From positions 248,001 to 312,000 of the forward strand of contig NZ_JABTEZ010000005.1 of assembly GCF_015711605.1 (NCBI RefSeq): 64,000 nt of DNA. The letters run 5' to 3'. Numbering within the stretch: position 1 is the stretch's first letter; every line of letters starts with the position of its first letter. Shown here piece by piece: positions 35,771 through 43,122 of the stretch. Made by a program: the position numbers and the translations under genes. Below the pieces are notes generated by a model. The model searched no databases and was not told the DNA's origin. It worked only from the letters and a program-made list of their open reading frames with translations. Origin of the DNA: Planomonospora sp. ID67723 (GTDB taxonomy: Bacteria > Actinomycetota > Actinomycetes > Streptosporangiales > Streptosporangiaceae).

Positions 35771-35924
35771 CCGCTCACGGAACGGTCACAGATGGACCTT
35801 TTTCTCAGGCGGAACTCTTAACGGCCCCCTTACGGGGCCGATGGGAGCATCGGCAAGGCTGGCGGGAAGGGTGTGTCGCACCCGAGCCGGACAGCATCGG
35901 GGGGAAGGTACCAAGGGGGATGAC

Positions 35925-36521
35925 ATGATCTCGATCACCGAAGAGCAGCGCCAGGACTGGTTCGAACGCGACGTCGTGCCGGTCACCGGGCAGCTCTATG
36001 CGTCCGCGATGCGTCTGACCCGCAACTCTGCGGACGCAGAGGACCTGGTGCAGGAGACGGTCACCAAGGCCTTCACCTCGTACCACCAGTTCCGTGAGGG
36101 CACCAACCTCAAGGCCTGGCTGCATCGCATCCTGACCAACAACTTCATCAACGAGTACCGCAAGAAGCAGCGTTCGCCCAAGCTCTCGGCCGCCGAGGAC
36201 ATCGAGGACTGGCAGCTCGCCGCCGCCGAGTCCCACAGCTCCACCGGGCTCAAGTCCGCCGAGACCGAGGCGCTGGAGCAGCTGCCCGACAGCGTCGTGA
36301 TGAACGCGCTGCGCTCGCTGCCCGAGGACTTCCGGGTGGCCGTCTACCTCGCCGACGTCGAGGGCTTCGCCTACAAGGAGATCGCCGAGCGGATGGGCAC
36401 CCCCATCGGCACGGTCATGTCCCGGCTGCACCGCGGACGCCGCCAGCTCCGGAACATGCTGGAGGACTACGCCCACGAGGAGGGCGCGATCCGCCTGCCC
36501 GAGCAGCGCCGGGCCGCCTGA
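35925..36521 (+). CDS. ECF RNA polymerase sigma factor, SigR/SigH type
   Basis: A 198-residue group IV sigma factor. Region 2 spans about 24-95 ([34 protein letters not shown]) and region 4 about 135-185 ([31 protein letters not shown] then [14 protein letters not shown]). Sequence is closest to the SigR/SigH group that governs thiol-oxidative stress. A longer start exists, but this ATG gives the usual MISITEEQR-like N-terminus. Unusually, no rsrA-like anti-sigma gene follows; the next gene is convergent. Confidence 0.88.
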   Translation: MISITEEQRQDWFERDVVPVTGQLYASAMRLTRNSADAEDLVQETVTKAFTSYHQFREGTNLKAWLHRILTNNFINEYRKKQRSPKLSAAEDIEDWQLAAAESHSSTGLKSAETEALEQLPDSVVMNALRSLPEDFRVAVYLADVEGFAYKEIAERMGTPIGTVMSRLHRGRRQLRNMLEDYAHEEGAIRLPEQRRAA

Positions 36522-36525
36522 GCGG

Positions 36526-37464
36526 TCAGCGCAGTGACATGTACAGGCGGATCCGCACCCGCTCCGGCGAGGAGCGGATCTCCAGGCGGTCGCAGAGCTG
36601 GCGGCTGATCCACAGCCCGTAGCCGCGCTGGGACTCCGGTTCCGGAGGGCGGTACCCCGCGAGAGGGTCGTCGAGACCGCCGCCGGGATCGGTCACCTCG
36701 CACACGAACTCGTCTCCTTGCGGCCAGAGGGTGACCTGCCCGTGCCCGGCCCCGTGCTCCACGCTGTTGGCCGCGATCTCCGAGACGCTCAGCACCAGCG
36801 AGGCGATCAGGTTGCGGTCCATCCCGGCTCGCCGCGCCTGCTCGCTGACCGTACGGCGGAGCCCGCCCAGGAGTTCCGGGGTGAAGGCGACGGCGACGGC
36901 GGCGGGCGGCGGGTCGGTGAAGGGCAGCTCGTCGCCGGGGAGCGAGAACCGCTCGGGCGGTACGTAGAGGCGGCTGGGCTCGACGTCGTCGGCCTCCAGC
37001 CGGCTCGGGTGGGTGCGGAGGATGTCGCGCGGGGCGGTCGTCCGGTCGTAGAGGCACCAGACGGCGGTGCGCAGCCCGGCGAACGTGGTGTTGATCACCG
37101 ACTCGTGGCGGATCCACTCCCGTGCCTGCCGGCCGGTCCAGCCGGACCAGCGCGGCTCGGCGATGATCATCGTCCGGTCCCGCTGCCGTACGTAGTCGTG
37201 ATAGGCGGCGAGCGTGCGGACGGGATGGGCGTACCACCGGTCGGAGGGCCTGCAGTCGATCAGGCGGGCGTCCTCGCCCAGGGCCCCGGAGAGCAGGTCG
37301 AGCTTGCGCTCGCAGGTGACGACCAGGATCTGGCACTCCTCGCGCAGCCCTCCGGAGACCAGACCGGGGACCACCCGGAGGAAATCCTCATCAGAGCCGT
37401 ACGCGACAGCCGTGTGCGCGAACGGCCCGGAATCGAGGGATGCCCGCTCGGGCTGCACGGGCAT
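36526..37464 (-). CDS. MEDS-domain / HATPase anti-sigma-type regulator
   Basis: A 312-residue protein with an N-terminal MEDS sensory domain (about 10-180, HTAVAYGSDEDFLRVVPGLV) and a C-terminal GHKL ATPase of the RsbW type (about 205-312, LSVSEIAANSVEHGAGHG, CEVTDPGGGLDDPLAG, GYGLWISRQLCD). Such proteins usually act as serine kinases or binding proteins on anti-sigma antagonists, not as two-component kinases, because no dimerisation histidine is seen. Its start codon lies in one arm of an inverted repeat, and it is convergent with the sigma gene, 4 nt apart. Confidence 0.85.
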   Translation of the reverse strand: MPVQPERASLDSGPFAHTAVAYGSDEDFLRVVPGLVSGGLREECQILVVTCERKLDLLSGALGEDARLIDCRPSDRWYAHPVRTLAAYHDYVRQRDRTMIIAEPRWSGWTGRQAREWIRHESVINTTFAGLRTAVWCLYDRTTAPRDILRTHPSRLEADDVEPSRLYVPPERFSLPGDELPFTDPPPAAVAVAFTPELLGGLRRTVSEQARRAGMDRNLIASLVLSVSEIAANSVEHGAGHGQVTLWPQGDEFVCEVTDPGGGLDDPLAGYRPPEPESQRGYGLWISRQLCDRLEIRSSPERVRIRLYMSLR

Positions 37465-37506
37465 GACCGTAACAAGCGCTTGGCCTCAGCACAACACGGT
37501 CATGCC
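37460..37506 (-). promoter_or_regulatory. inverted repeat covering the MEDS-gene start codon
   Basis: GGCATGACCGT and ACGGTCATGCC are perfect 11-bp arms, 25 bases apart. One arm spans the stop of the EamA gene and the other the ATG of the MEDS gene. The loop holds the palindrome CAAGCGCTTG (37473-37482). In RNA the hairpin would bury the start codon. Confidence 0.6.
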
Positions 37507-38336
37507 GCGGCGATCAGGGCGACCGCCGCGAGAGTGCAGCCGATCCCCGCGGTCTGGACGGCGTTCAGCCGCTCTCCCAGCACGTAGCGGGCCAGCACCA
37601 GGGTGCTCGCCGGGTAGAGCGAGGCCAGAACGCCGACGAGGGCGAGCATGCCGCGCTCGGTGGCGAGCAGGAAGAGCACGTTGGCGACCATGTCCAGGGC
37701 TCCGGCCACGATGATGGTCCACAGGGCGCCCGGGCCGGGCCGCAGCGTGCGGCCGGTGCTCAGCGCGAGCAGGGCGATGAGGGTGACCGAGGCGAGCCGC
37801 GCGCCGAACAGCGGCCACATGCCGCCGCCGTCGGGGGCCTGGTCGAGCAGGATGAAGAAGCCGCCGAAGCCCGCCCCCGCGGCGAGCGCGCTCAGCACCG
37901 GCCCGCGGCCCCGCCCGGCGGCGGCGGGGGAGGAGTCCCGGCTGACCATCACCACCGCGACCAGGGCGAGCGCGACCCCGCCCAGCGCCACCGGTTCCGG
38001 CCGCTCCCCGGCCGCCAGCCCGAACAGCACCGGCAGCCCCGCCGAGGTGGTCGCGGTGACCGGCGCCACCACCGACATCACACCGGTGGCGAGCGCGCGG
38101 TAGAACAGCACCAGCGCCACGCCTCCGGACACCCCGGCCGCCATGCCCCAGACGACGCCTCCGGCGGTGGGCGTCCCCGGCAGCACCGGCAGCAGCCCGG
38201 CCACCAGAACCAGCCCGGCCAGCTGGGAGAGCACCACCACCGCCATCACCCGGGACCTCCGGGTGGCCAGGCCGCCGAAGAAGTCCGCCGTGCCGTACAC
38301 CAGGGCGCAGGCCGTCGCCAGCACAACCGCCGTCAT
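37500..38336 (-). CDS. EamA-family (DMT) transporter
   Basis: A 278-residue membrane protein with about ten short hydrophobic helices in two homologous halves, the EamA arrangement (first half to LALVAVVMV, second half ending LVGVLASLYPASTLVLARYVLGERL). The second-half motif LYPASTLVLARYVLGERLN is typical. GAGGTGA precedes the ATG. Substrate unknown; amino acids or drugs are usual for the family. It is divergent from an XRE-cupin regulator that probably controls it, and ends 36 bases before the MEDS gene. Confidence 0.88.
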   Translation of the reverse strand: MTAVVLATACALVYGTADFFGGLATRRSRVMAVVVLSQLAGLVLVAGLLPVLPGTPTAGGVVWGMAAGVSGGVALVLFYRALATGVMSVVAPVTATTSAGLPVLFGLAAGERPEPVALGGVALALVAVVMVSRDSSPAAAGRGRGPVLSALAAGAGFGGFFILLDQAPDGGGMWPLFGARLASVTLIALLALSTGRTLRPGPGALWTIIVAGALDMVANVLFLLATERGMLALVGVLASLYPASTLVLARYVLGERLNAVQTAGIGCTLAAVALIAAA

Positions 38337-38348
38337 CGTTCACCTCGG

Positions 38349-38420
38349 TTCAGTGGATTGAACTATTAGTACAACACATAAGGTGCACTACAGTGCAAAT
38401 CAAGTTCACTAGACTGCACT
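38349..38420. promoter_or_regulatory. operator cluster for the XRE-cupin regulator
   Basis: A perfect dyad TGCACTACAGTGCA lies at 38384-38397, flanked by half-sites TTCACT (38405-38410) and TGCACT (38415-38420) next to the XRE start, and an imperfect TTCAGTGGATTGAA at 38349-38362 next to the EamA start. The layout fits one regulator controlling both divergent genes. Confidence 0.6.
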
Positions 38421-38421
38421 C

Positions 38422-38997
38422 ATGGATCCCGAAACGATCACTGCGGCGATCGCCAACAACGTGCGGGCCCAGCGGGCGCACCGGCAGATGACGCTCGACG
38501 AGCTCGCCGCACGGTCGGGGGTGAGCCGGGGCATGCTGGTCCAGGTGGAGCAGGGGCGGACCAACCCCAGCATCAACACGCTCACCCGCATCGCCGACGC
38601 GCTCGGCGTCACGGTCGCGCGGATGGTGGAGGTCTCCGACACTCCGGTGGTCCGGGTCGTGAACGCGGCCGACATGGTCGCCTTCCCGCACGGCGAGGCC
38701 AGCTCGGCACGGCTGCTCGTCGGCACCGACGCCCCGGCGATCCTGGAGCTGTGGGACTGGAGGCTCGCCCCCGGCGAGCACCACGACGGCGACGCGCACC
38801 CGCCCGGCACCCGCGAGATGCTGACGGTCCTCGAAGGCGAGCTCACCCTGACGGTGTACGGCAGGAGCCACGTGGTCGGCACCGACGGGGCCGTCGTGTT
38901 CAGCGCGGACCGCCCGCACCGCTACGCCAACGGCGGACAGGGCCCGCTCAGGTTCGTGATGGTCGTCACCGAGCCCCGGGAGACACCGGATCACTAG
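38422..38997 (+). CDS. XRE-family regulator with C-terminal cupin domain
   Basis: A 191-residue regulator. The N-terminal helix-turn-helix (about 10-66, MTLDELAARSGVSRGMLVQVEQGRTNPSINTLTRIADALG) is followed by a cupin sensor (about 105-185, HDGDAHPPGTREMLTVLEGELTLTVYG). This SutR/PuuR-like architecture senses small molecules. The neighbouring EamA exporter is the likely target, which suggests control of export of the sensed compound. Ligand unknown. Confidence 0.9.
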   Translation: MDPETITAAIANNVRAQRAHRQMTLDELAARSGVSRGMLVQVEQGRTNPSINTLTRIADALGVTVARMVEVSDTPVVRVVNAADMVAFPHGEASSARLLVGTDAPAILELWDWRLAPGEHHDGDAHPPGTREMLTVLEGELTLTVYGRSHVVGTDGAVVFSADRPHRYANGGQGPLRFVMVVTEPRETPDH

Positions 38998-39121
38998 CGG
39001 TTCAATGAGGAAGATTGGAGCCTGATGTCTGATTATGGGGGAAGGGAGTGATGTGAGTTTCGCGGGGGGACGCGGCTGAAAGCCGCTTAGGGGTGCCCCT
39101 GCTCTGCTTTCGGGGGGAAGC
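38998..39121 (+). promoter_or_regulatory. leader of the polysaccharide deacetylase with two small hairpins
   Basis: GCGGCT-GAA-AGCCGC (39072-39086) is followed at once by AGGGG-TG-CCCCT (39089-39100), then the ribosome site GGGGGGAAG. The pair could be a structured 5' leader. The cyclic di-AMP riboswitch consensus was not recognised. Confidence 0.35.
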
Positions 39122-39895
39122 GTGCGGGTCTGGGTTGTGCCGATGATGTTGCTGCTCGGAGCCTGGTCGGTGGCGGCCGTCCCGGTGGGTCCTCCGGTCG
39201 ACCCCGAGACACGGGCCGAGCGGCTCGCCGCACTCCGGCCGCAGTGGCCCGCGTCCGGGTTCCCCCTTCCGCCCGCGCCTCGGGAGGTCGACTGCGCGAA
39301 GGTCAAGTGCGTGGCGCTGACCTTCGACGACGGGCCGGGCGACCACACGGGGGAGCTGCTCGACACCCTCGCCGAGCACCGGGCCAGGGCCACCTTCTTC
39401 GTGGTCGGCAGGATGGTGGAGGAGAACGGCGGAGGCGACCTGCGCCGCATGGTGGCCGAGGGACACGAGCTGGGCAACCACTCCTGGAGCCATGCGCAGC
39501 TCACCGGCCTGTCGAAGGAGGGAATCAGGTCCGAGCTGCGCCGTACACAGAAGATCGTGAAGCGGGAGACGGGCGTGCGGATGGTCCTCATGCGTCCGCC
39601 GTACGGCGCCACCGACCGGCGGGTCGCCGAGGAGAGCCGCCGCCAGGGGCTGGCCCAGATCCTGTGGAGCGTCGACACCCAGGACTGGCTCGACCGCGAC
39701 ACCTCGGTCGTGCTCCGCCGCGCGGTGCGGGCGGCGCCCGGCTCCATCGTGCTCATGCACGACATCCACCGCACGACGGTCGAGGCGGTCCCGGAGCTGC
39801 TGAAGGGCCTGGCGGACAAGAAGTACACGATCGTGACGCTGTCGGAGCTGTACGGCAAGGCGCCGGCCCTCGGCAGGCGCCACACCCGGCGCTGA
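39122..39895 (+). CDS. secreted polysaccharide deacetylase (NodB/CE4)
   Basis: A 257-residue exported enzyme that removes acetyl groups from peptidoglycan or chitin-type sugars. After a signal sequence (about 1-22) comes the CE4 domain with the catalytic base and metal Asp in LTFDDGPGDHTG, metal histidines in GNHSWSHAQL, the RPPYGATDRR motif, and IVLMHDIHRTT. The GTG start has GGGGGGAAG. The upstream leader has two hairpins. The likely target is the cell wall of the organism itself, but chitin is possible. Confidence 0.92.
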   Translation: MRVWVVPMMLLLGAWSVAAVPVGPPVDPETRAERLAALRPQWPASGFPLPPAPREVDCAKVKCVALTFDDGPGDHTGELLDTLAEHRARATFFVVGRMVEENGGGDLRRMVAEGHELGNHSWSHAQLTGLSKEGIRSELRRTQKIVKRETGVRMVLMRPPYGATDRRVAEESRRQGLAQILWSVDTQDWLDRDTSVVLRRAVRAAPGSIVLMHDIHRTTVEAVPELLKGLADKKYTIVTLSELYGKAPALGRRHTRR

Positions 39896-39922
39896 CGCAA
39901 ACTGTCGGAGGCCGGTGGCACG

Positions 39923-40567
39923 ATGAGCGCCATGAGCTTCAGCGGTTTTCCCGACGACGCCTTCGTGTTCTACGAGGGCCTGGAGGCCGACAACTCCAAG
40001 GCCTACTGGACCGGCCACCGGCACCTCTACGAGGAGGCGGTGAAGGCGCCCATGGTCGCGCTGGGGGAGGAGCTGGAGGCCGAGTTCGGCCGCGTGCACC
40101 TGTTCCGGCCCAACCGCGACGTGCGGTTCGCCAAGGACAAGTCCCCCTACAAGACCCACCAGGGGGCCTACGTCGCCACCGGTGAGGCCATCGGCTACTA
40201 CGTGCAGGTCGACGCCGCCGGGCTCTACGCCGGGGCCGGGCTCTACACCGCCCAGGGCGGGCAGCTCGCCCGCTACCGCGAGGCGGTCGACGAGGAGCTC
40301 AGCGGCTCCCCGCTGGAGAAGATCATGGACGGGGTGCGCGCTGCGGGCTACGCGGTCGAGGGCGACCGGCTCAAGACCCGCCCGCGCGGCGTCCCCGAGG
40401 ACCATCCCCGCCTCGACCTGCTCCGTCACCGCTCCCTGCACGCGGGCCGCCGCTTCGAGCCCGAGGCCTGGGTGCACACCCCCGAGGTCGCCGACCGGGT
40501 CCGTGCGATCTGGCGTGACCTGACCCCGCTCGTGGAGTGGCTCACCGCCCACCTCCCGGCGGACTAG
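39923..40567 (+). CDS. DUF2461 domain protein
   Basis: A 214-residue cytoplasmic protein of the DUF2461 family (FSGFPDDAFVFYEGLEADNS, FRPNRDVRFAKDKSPYKTHQGAYV, YYVQVDAAGLYAGAGLY). An internal ATG at 39932 (MSFSGF) is an alternative start. Function unknown. It follows the deacetylase by 27 bases in the same direction, though no functional link is evident. Confidence 0.88.
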   Translation: MSAMSFSGFPDDAFVFYEGLEADNSKAYWTGHRHLYEEAVKAPMVALGEELEAEFGRVHLFRPNRDVRFAKDKSPYKTHQGAYVATGEAIGYYVQVDAAGLYAGAGLYTAQGGQLARYREAVDEELSGSPLEKIMDGVRAAGYAVEGDRLKTRPRGVPEDHPRLDLLRHRSLHAGRRFEPEAWVHTPEVADRVRAIWRDLTPLVEWLTAHLPAD

Positions 40568-40659
40568 GGCCGCCCCCGCCGGCCTCCTGAGCGGGCCCGG
40601 CGGCCGGGGAGGGCGGTTCGGGGCTCCTCAACCGGGCCTCGCCGGGTCAAGATGGCAGG

Positions 40660-41073
40660 ATGACGCTGCAGCCCGCCGACGGCGACAAGATCCTGAGTGC
40701 CAACTTCGCTCCCTGGGTGCAGGAGCTCGGCCTGACGGTCGAGGACCTGGGAGAACGCCACGCGGTCCTGCGCCTGCCCTGGTCCGACCGGCTGGCCAGG
40801 GAGGGCGGGGGCATGTCGGGCCAGGCGATGATGGCCGCCGCGGACACCGCCACCGTCATCGCGATCTCGTCGGCCCGGGGCGGGTTCGTGCCGATGACCA
40901 CCGTCCAGCAGTCCACGACCTTCCAGCGCCCGGTCACCGGCAAGGACGTCCTCGTCGAGGTGCGGGTCACGAAGCTCGGCCGCACCCTCGCCTTCGCCGA
41001 CGTCACCCTCACGGCGGCCGGAGACCCCTCTCCCGCGGCCCACGCCACCACGGTCTACGCGGTCCTCGGTTAG
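40660..41073 (+). CDS. PaaI-family hotdog thioesterase
   Basis: A 137-residue hotdog-fold protein predicted to hydrolyse acyl- or aryl-CoA thioesters. The family pattern GGGMSGQAMMAAADTATVIA holds the catalytic aspartate or glutamate region and TTVQQSTTFQRPVTGKDV follows. It stands alone between two unrelated genes. Substrate unknown. Confidence 0.85.
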   Translation: MTLQPADGDKILSANFAPWVQELGLTVEDLGERHAVLRLPWSDRLAREGGGMSGQAMMAAADTATVIAISSARGGFVPMTTVQQSTTFQRPVTGKDVLVEVRVTKLGRTLAFADVTLTAAGDPSPAAHATTVYAVLG

Positions 41074-41210
41074 GCCGCGCCCCTGCGGCGGCGGATCGGG
41101 GGAGACGGCCGCCGCGGCCCACCGGACCCGACCGGACCGGGCACGGGATGTCGGGTCCGGCGGGGCGGTCCCCGCCTAGCGTGGGTGATCGTAAGGGAAG
41201 GAGGCCGGGA

Positions 41211-42077
41211 GTGCTGGAACGGCTGAACCAGGCCATGGAGCACATCGAGCGGCACCTCGACGAGCCGATCGAGGTGGCCGAGCTCGCGCGGATCGCCGTC
41301 ACGTCGGAGTACCACTTCCGGCGGCTGTTCTCCGCCTTGGCGGGCATCCCGCTGTCGGAGTACATCCGCCGCAGGCGGCTCACCGTCGCGGGCGCCCGGG
41401 TGATCGCCGGGCGGGAACCGCTGCTCGACGTCGCGGTCCGGTACGGCTACGGCTCGGGTGAGGCGTTCGCGCGCGCGTTCCGCGCCATGCACGGCGTCGG
41501 CCCCGGTGAGGCCAGGCGGACCGGTGCGGCTCTGCACTCCCAGGCACGGATGTCCTTCCGCCTCGTCATAGAAGGGAGCGGCAGCATGCGATACCGGATC
41601 GTGGAGAAGGACGAGTTCCGGCTGGTGGGCAGGAAGGCGCGCGTCCCCCTCGTCCACGAGGGGATGAACCCGGCGATCGCCGAGTTCGTGCGGAGCGTCG
41701 GGCAGGAGACCATGCGGCGCATGGAGGACCTCTCCGACCAGGAGCCGAGGGGGGTCGTGAGCGTGGCCCACCACATCGACGAGAGCCGGGAGGAGGGCAC
41801 CGAACTCGACTACTACTGCGGCGTGGTGACCGGCGCCGACGCGCCCGGGGACATGGAGGTCCTCACCGTCCCGGCGGGCACGTGGGCGGTCTTCGAGAGC
41901 TCGGGCGCGTTCCCGCAGGCGCTCCAGTACCTGTGGCGGGACGTGTTCACCCAGTGGTTCCCCTCCAATCCGTACCGGAGCAGGCCCGGCCCCGAGATCT
42001 CCCGCACACAGGTGTCACAGGACGGGACGACGGCGGACGCCGAGCTGTGGATCCCCGTGGAGCGCACGGAGGTCTGA
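41211..42077 (+). CDS. AraC-family regulator with GyrI-like effector domain
   Basis: A 288-residue regulator with two AraC helix-turn-helix motifs (about 10-110, EVAELARIAVTSEYHFRRLFSALAG and LLDVAVRYGYGSGEAFARAFR) and a C-terminal GyrI-like (SOUL/Rob-type) small-molecule domain (about 125-288, EGSGSMRYRIVEKDEFRLVG). The GTG start with GGAAGGAGG is preferred over longer readings. The Rob/SoxS-like architecture often controls multidrug or detoxification genes; no clear target is adjacent. Confidence 0.9.
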   Translation: MLERLNQAMEHIERHLDEPIEVAELARIAVTSEYHFRRLFSALAGIPLSEYIRRRRLTVAGARVIAGREPLLDVAVRYGYGSGEAFARAFRAMHGVGPGEARRTGAALHSQARMSFRLVIEGSGSMRYRIVEKDEFRLVGRKARVPLVHEGMNPAIAEFVRSVGQETMRRMEDLSDQEPRGVVSVAHHIDESREEGTELDYYCGVVTGADAPGDMEVLTVPAGTWAVFESSGAFPQALQYLWRDVFTQWFPSNPYRSRPGPEISRTQVSQDGTTADAELWIPVERTEV

Positions 42078-42107
42078 CGACGGGCCGGGGGGCCGGGGAC
42101 GCGGTGA

Positions 42108-42139
42108 CCGGTACCGGGGCTCCGCCGCCCCGGTACCGG
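42108..42139. terminator. bidirectional terminator (AraC gene / sodC)
   Basis: CCGGTACCGGGGC and GCCCCGGTACCGG form a 13-bp perfect stem with a six-base TCCGCC loop between convergent genes. Confidence 0.8.
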
Positions 42140-42181
42140 ACGGCGGACCGGGGCGGACCGGGGCGGGTCGCCCTGGGCCGG

Positions 42182-42892
42182 TCACCTGATGCCGATCGCA
42201 CCGCAGGCGATGCGGCCGCCGGAGTCTCCGGTCTTCAGCGTCTGCTCGTCGGGGCCGGTCGTCATGGTCGTCTCGGCGTCGGGGTCGGTGGTGTCCGACG
42301 GGCGGCTGTAGCGGTCGGGGATGTTGGCGTGGTTGTCCGGTGCGGCGTGGACGACGATGGCGCTGCCGTCGGTGTCGATGAGCTGCGCCACCCGGAAGCG
42401 GTCGGTGACGAAGGATGCCTTGCCGGTGCCGTTCGCGCCGACCAGGAGGTCGGGCAGGTCGCCGGAGTGGCCGGGATGGGACTCCGGGCCGAGGTTGAGG
42501 TGATCGCCCGCGCTGAAGAACGGGCTGCCGGTGCCGGGATCGATCGACTTGGGGTCACAGACGCCCTTGTTGTGGATGTGGAAGCCGTGGTACCCGGCGG
42601 GCAGGCCGTTGACGGTCACCGTGATCTCAGACTTGCCGTCCTGGTCCTCCGTGAGGTCGAGGGCGCCGACGGTCACGCCGTTCACGTCCTTGATCTCGGC
42701 GTGAGCCGGCCTGGCGGTCGGTCCGAGAGGTTCCTGGAGCGGTGCCGGCGACGTCTCCCGAGCAGTGGGCGGCGTCTCCTCCACGGGCATGCCCGGCGGT
42801 TCCGGCGTCGCCTCGGCCGACATCCCCGCGCCGGCGGCGATCACTCCCGCTCCCAGCGCGGCGGCCAGGGCCATATGCGTCCTGCGAAGCAT
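42182..42892 (-). CDS. sodC: secreted Cu/Zn superoxide dismutase
   Basis: Converts superoxide outside the membrane. The 236-residue protein has a signal sequence (about 1-28), a Pro/Thr/Glu-rich linker (about 29-62) and the SOD domain: GYHGFHIHNKGVC with copper histidines, SAGDHLN, the zinc loop HPGHSGDLPDL, VVHAAPDNHANI and GGRIACGAIGIR. The pair of cysteines (KGVC and GGRIAC) would form the conserved disulfide. It is probably wall- or membrane-associated. An internal ATG after RTH is an alternative start. Confidence 0.93.
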   Translation of the reverse strand: MLRRTHMALAAALGAGVIAAGAGMSAEATPEPPGMPVEETPPTARETSPAPLQEPLGPTARPAHAEIKDVNGVTVGALDLTEDQDGKSEITVTVNGLPAGYHGFHIHNKGVCDPKSIDPGTGSPFFSAGDHLNLGPESHPGHSGDLPDLLVGANGTGKASFVTDRFRVAQLIDTDGSAIVVHAAPDNHANIPDRYSRPSDTTDPDAETTMTTGPDEQTLKTGDSGGRIACGAIGIR

Positions 42893-43019
42893 GGAAGATT
42901 CCCCCGTATGTCATGGCTGCCCTCCGCTCCTGCGCGGAGAAGCCCAGACAGTTTCCATACCTCGCCAGAAAGGCGACAATCCTCAACAAATGGAACAAAG
43001 CTATCCGTTTGGCCATCAT

Positions 43020-43070
43020 GGAAGAGGCGCCGGACCCTGCCGCGGGTGCGCAGAATCCGGCGCCTCTTCC
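43020..43070 (-). terminator. terminator hairpin after typA
   Basis: GGAAGAGGCGCCGGA and TCCGGCGCCTCTTCC are perfect 15-bp arms around a 21-base loop, downstream of typA and upstream of sodC on the same strand. Confidence 0.8.
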
Positions 43071-43122
43071 AGACGTCCCGGGGTCTTTCGCGGGCCGCCG
43101 GTCTCCCGGCGCCCCGGCGTTG

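Noticed and set aside
35659-35924. SigR autoregulatory promoter GGAAT-N18-GTT
   Set aside because: GGAAC occurs at 35779 and 35811 but neither has GTT at the needed distance.
36526-37464. Convergent MEDS/HATPase protein as the missing RsrA
   Set aside because: It lacks the zinc-binding cysteine motif of RsrA and is not in the sigma operon; a link remains only a hypothesis.
38998-39121. Cyclic di-AMP (ydaO) riboswitch before the deacetylase
   Set aside because: The conserved ydaO core sequences are not present; only two simple hairpins are.
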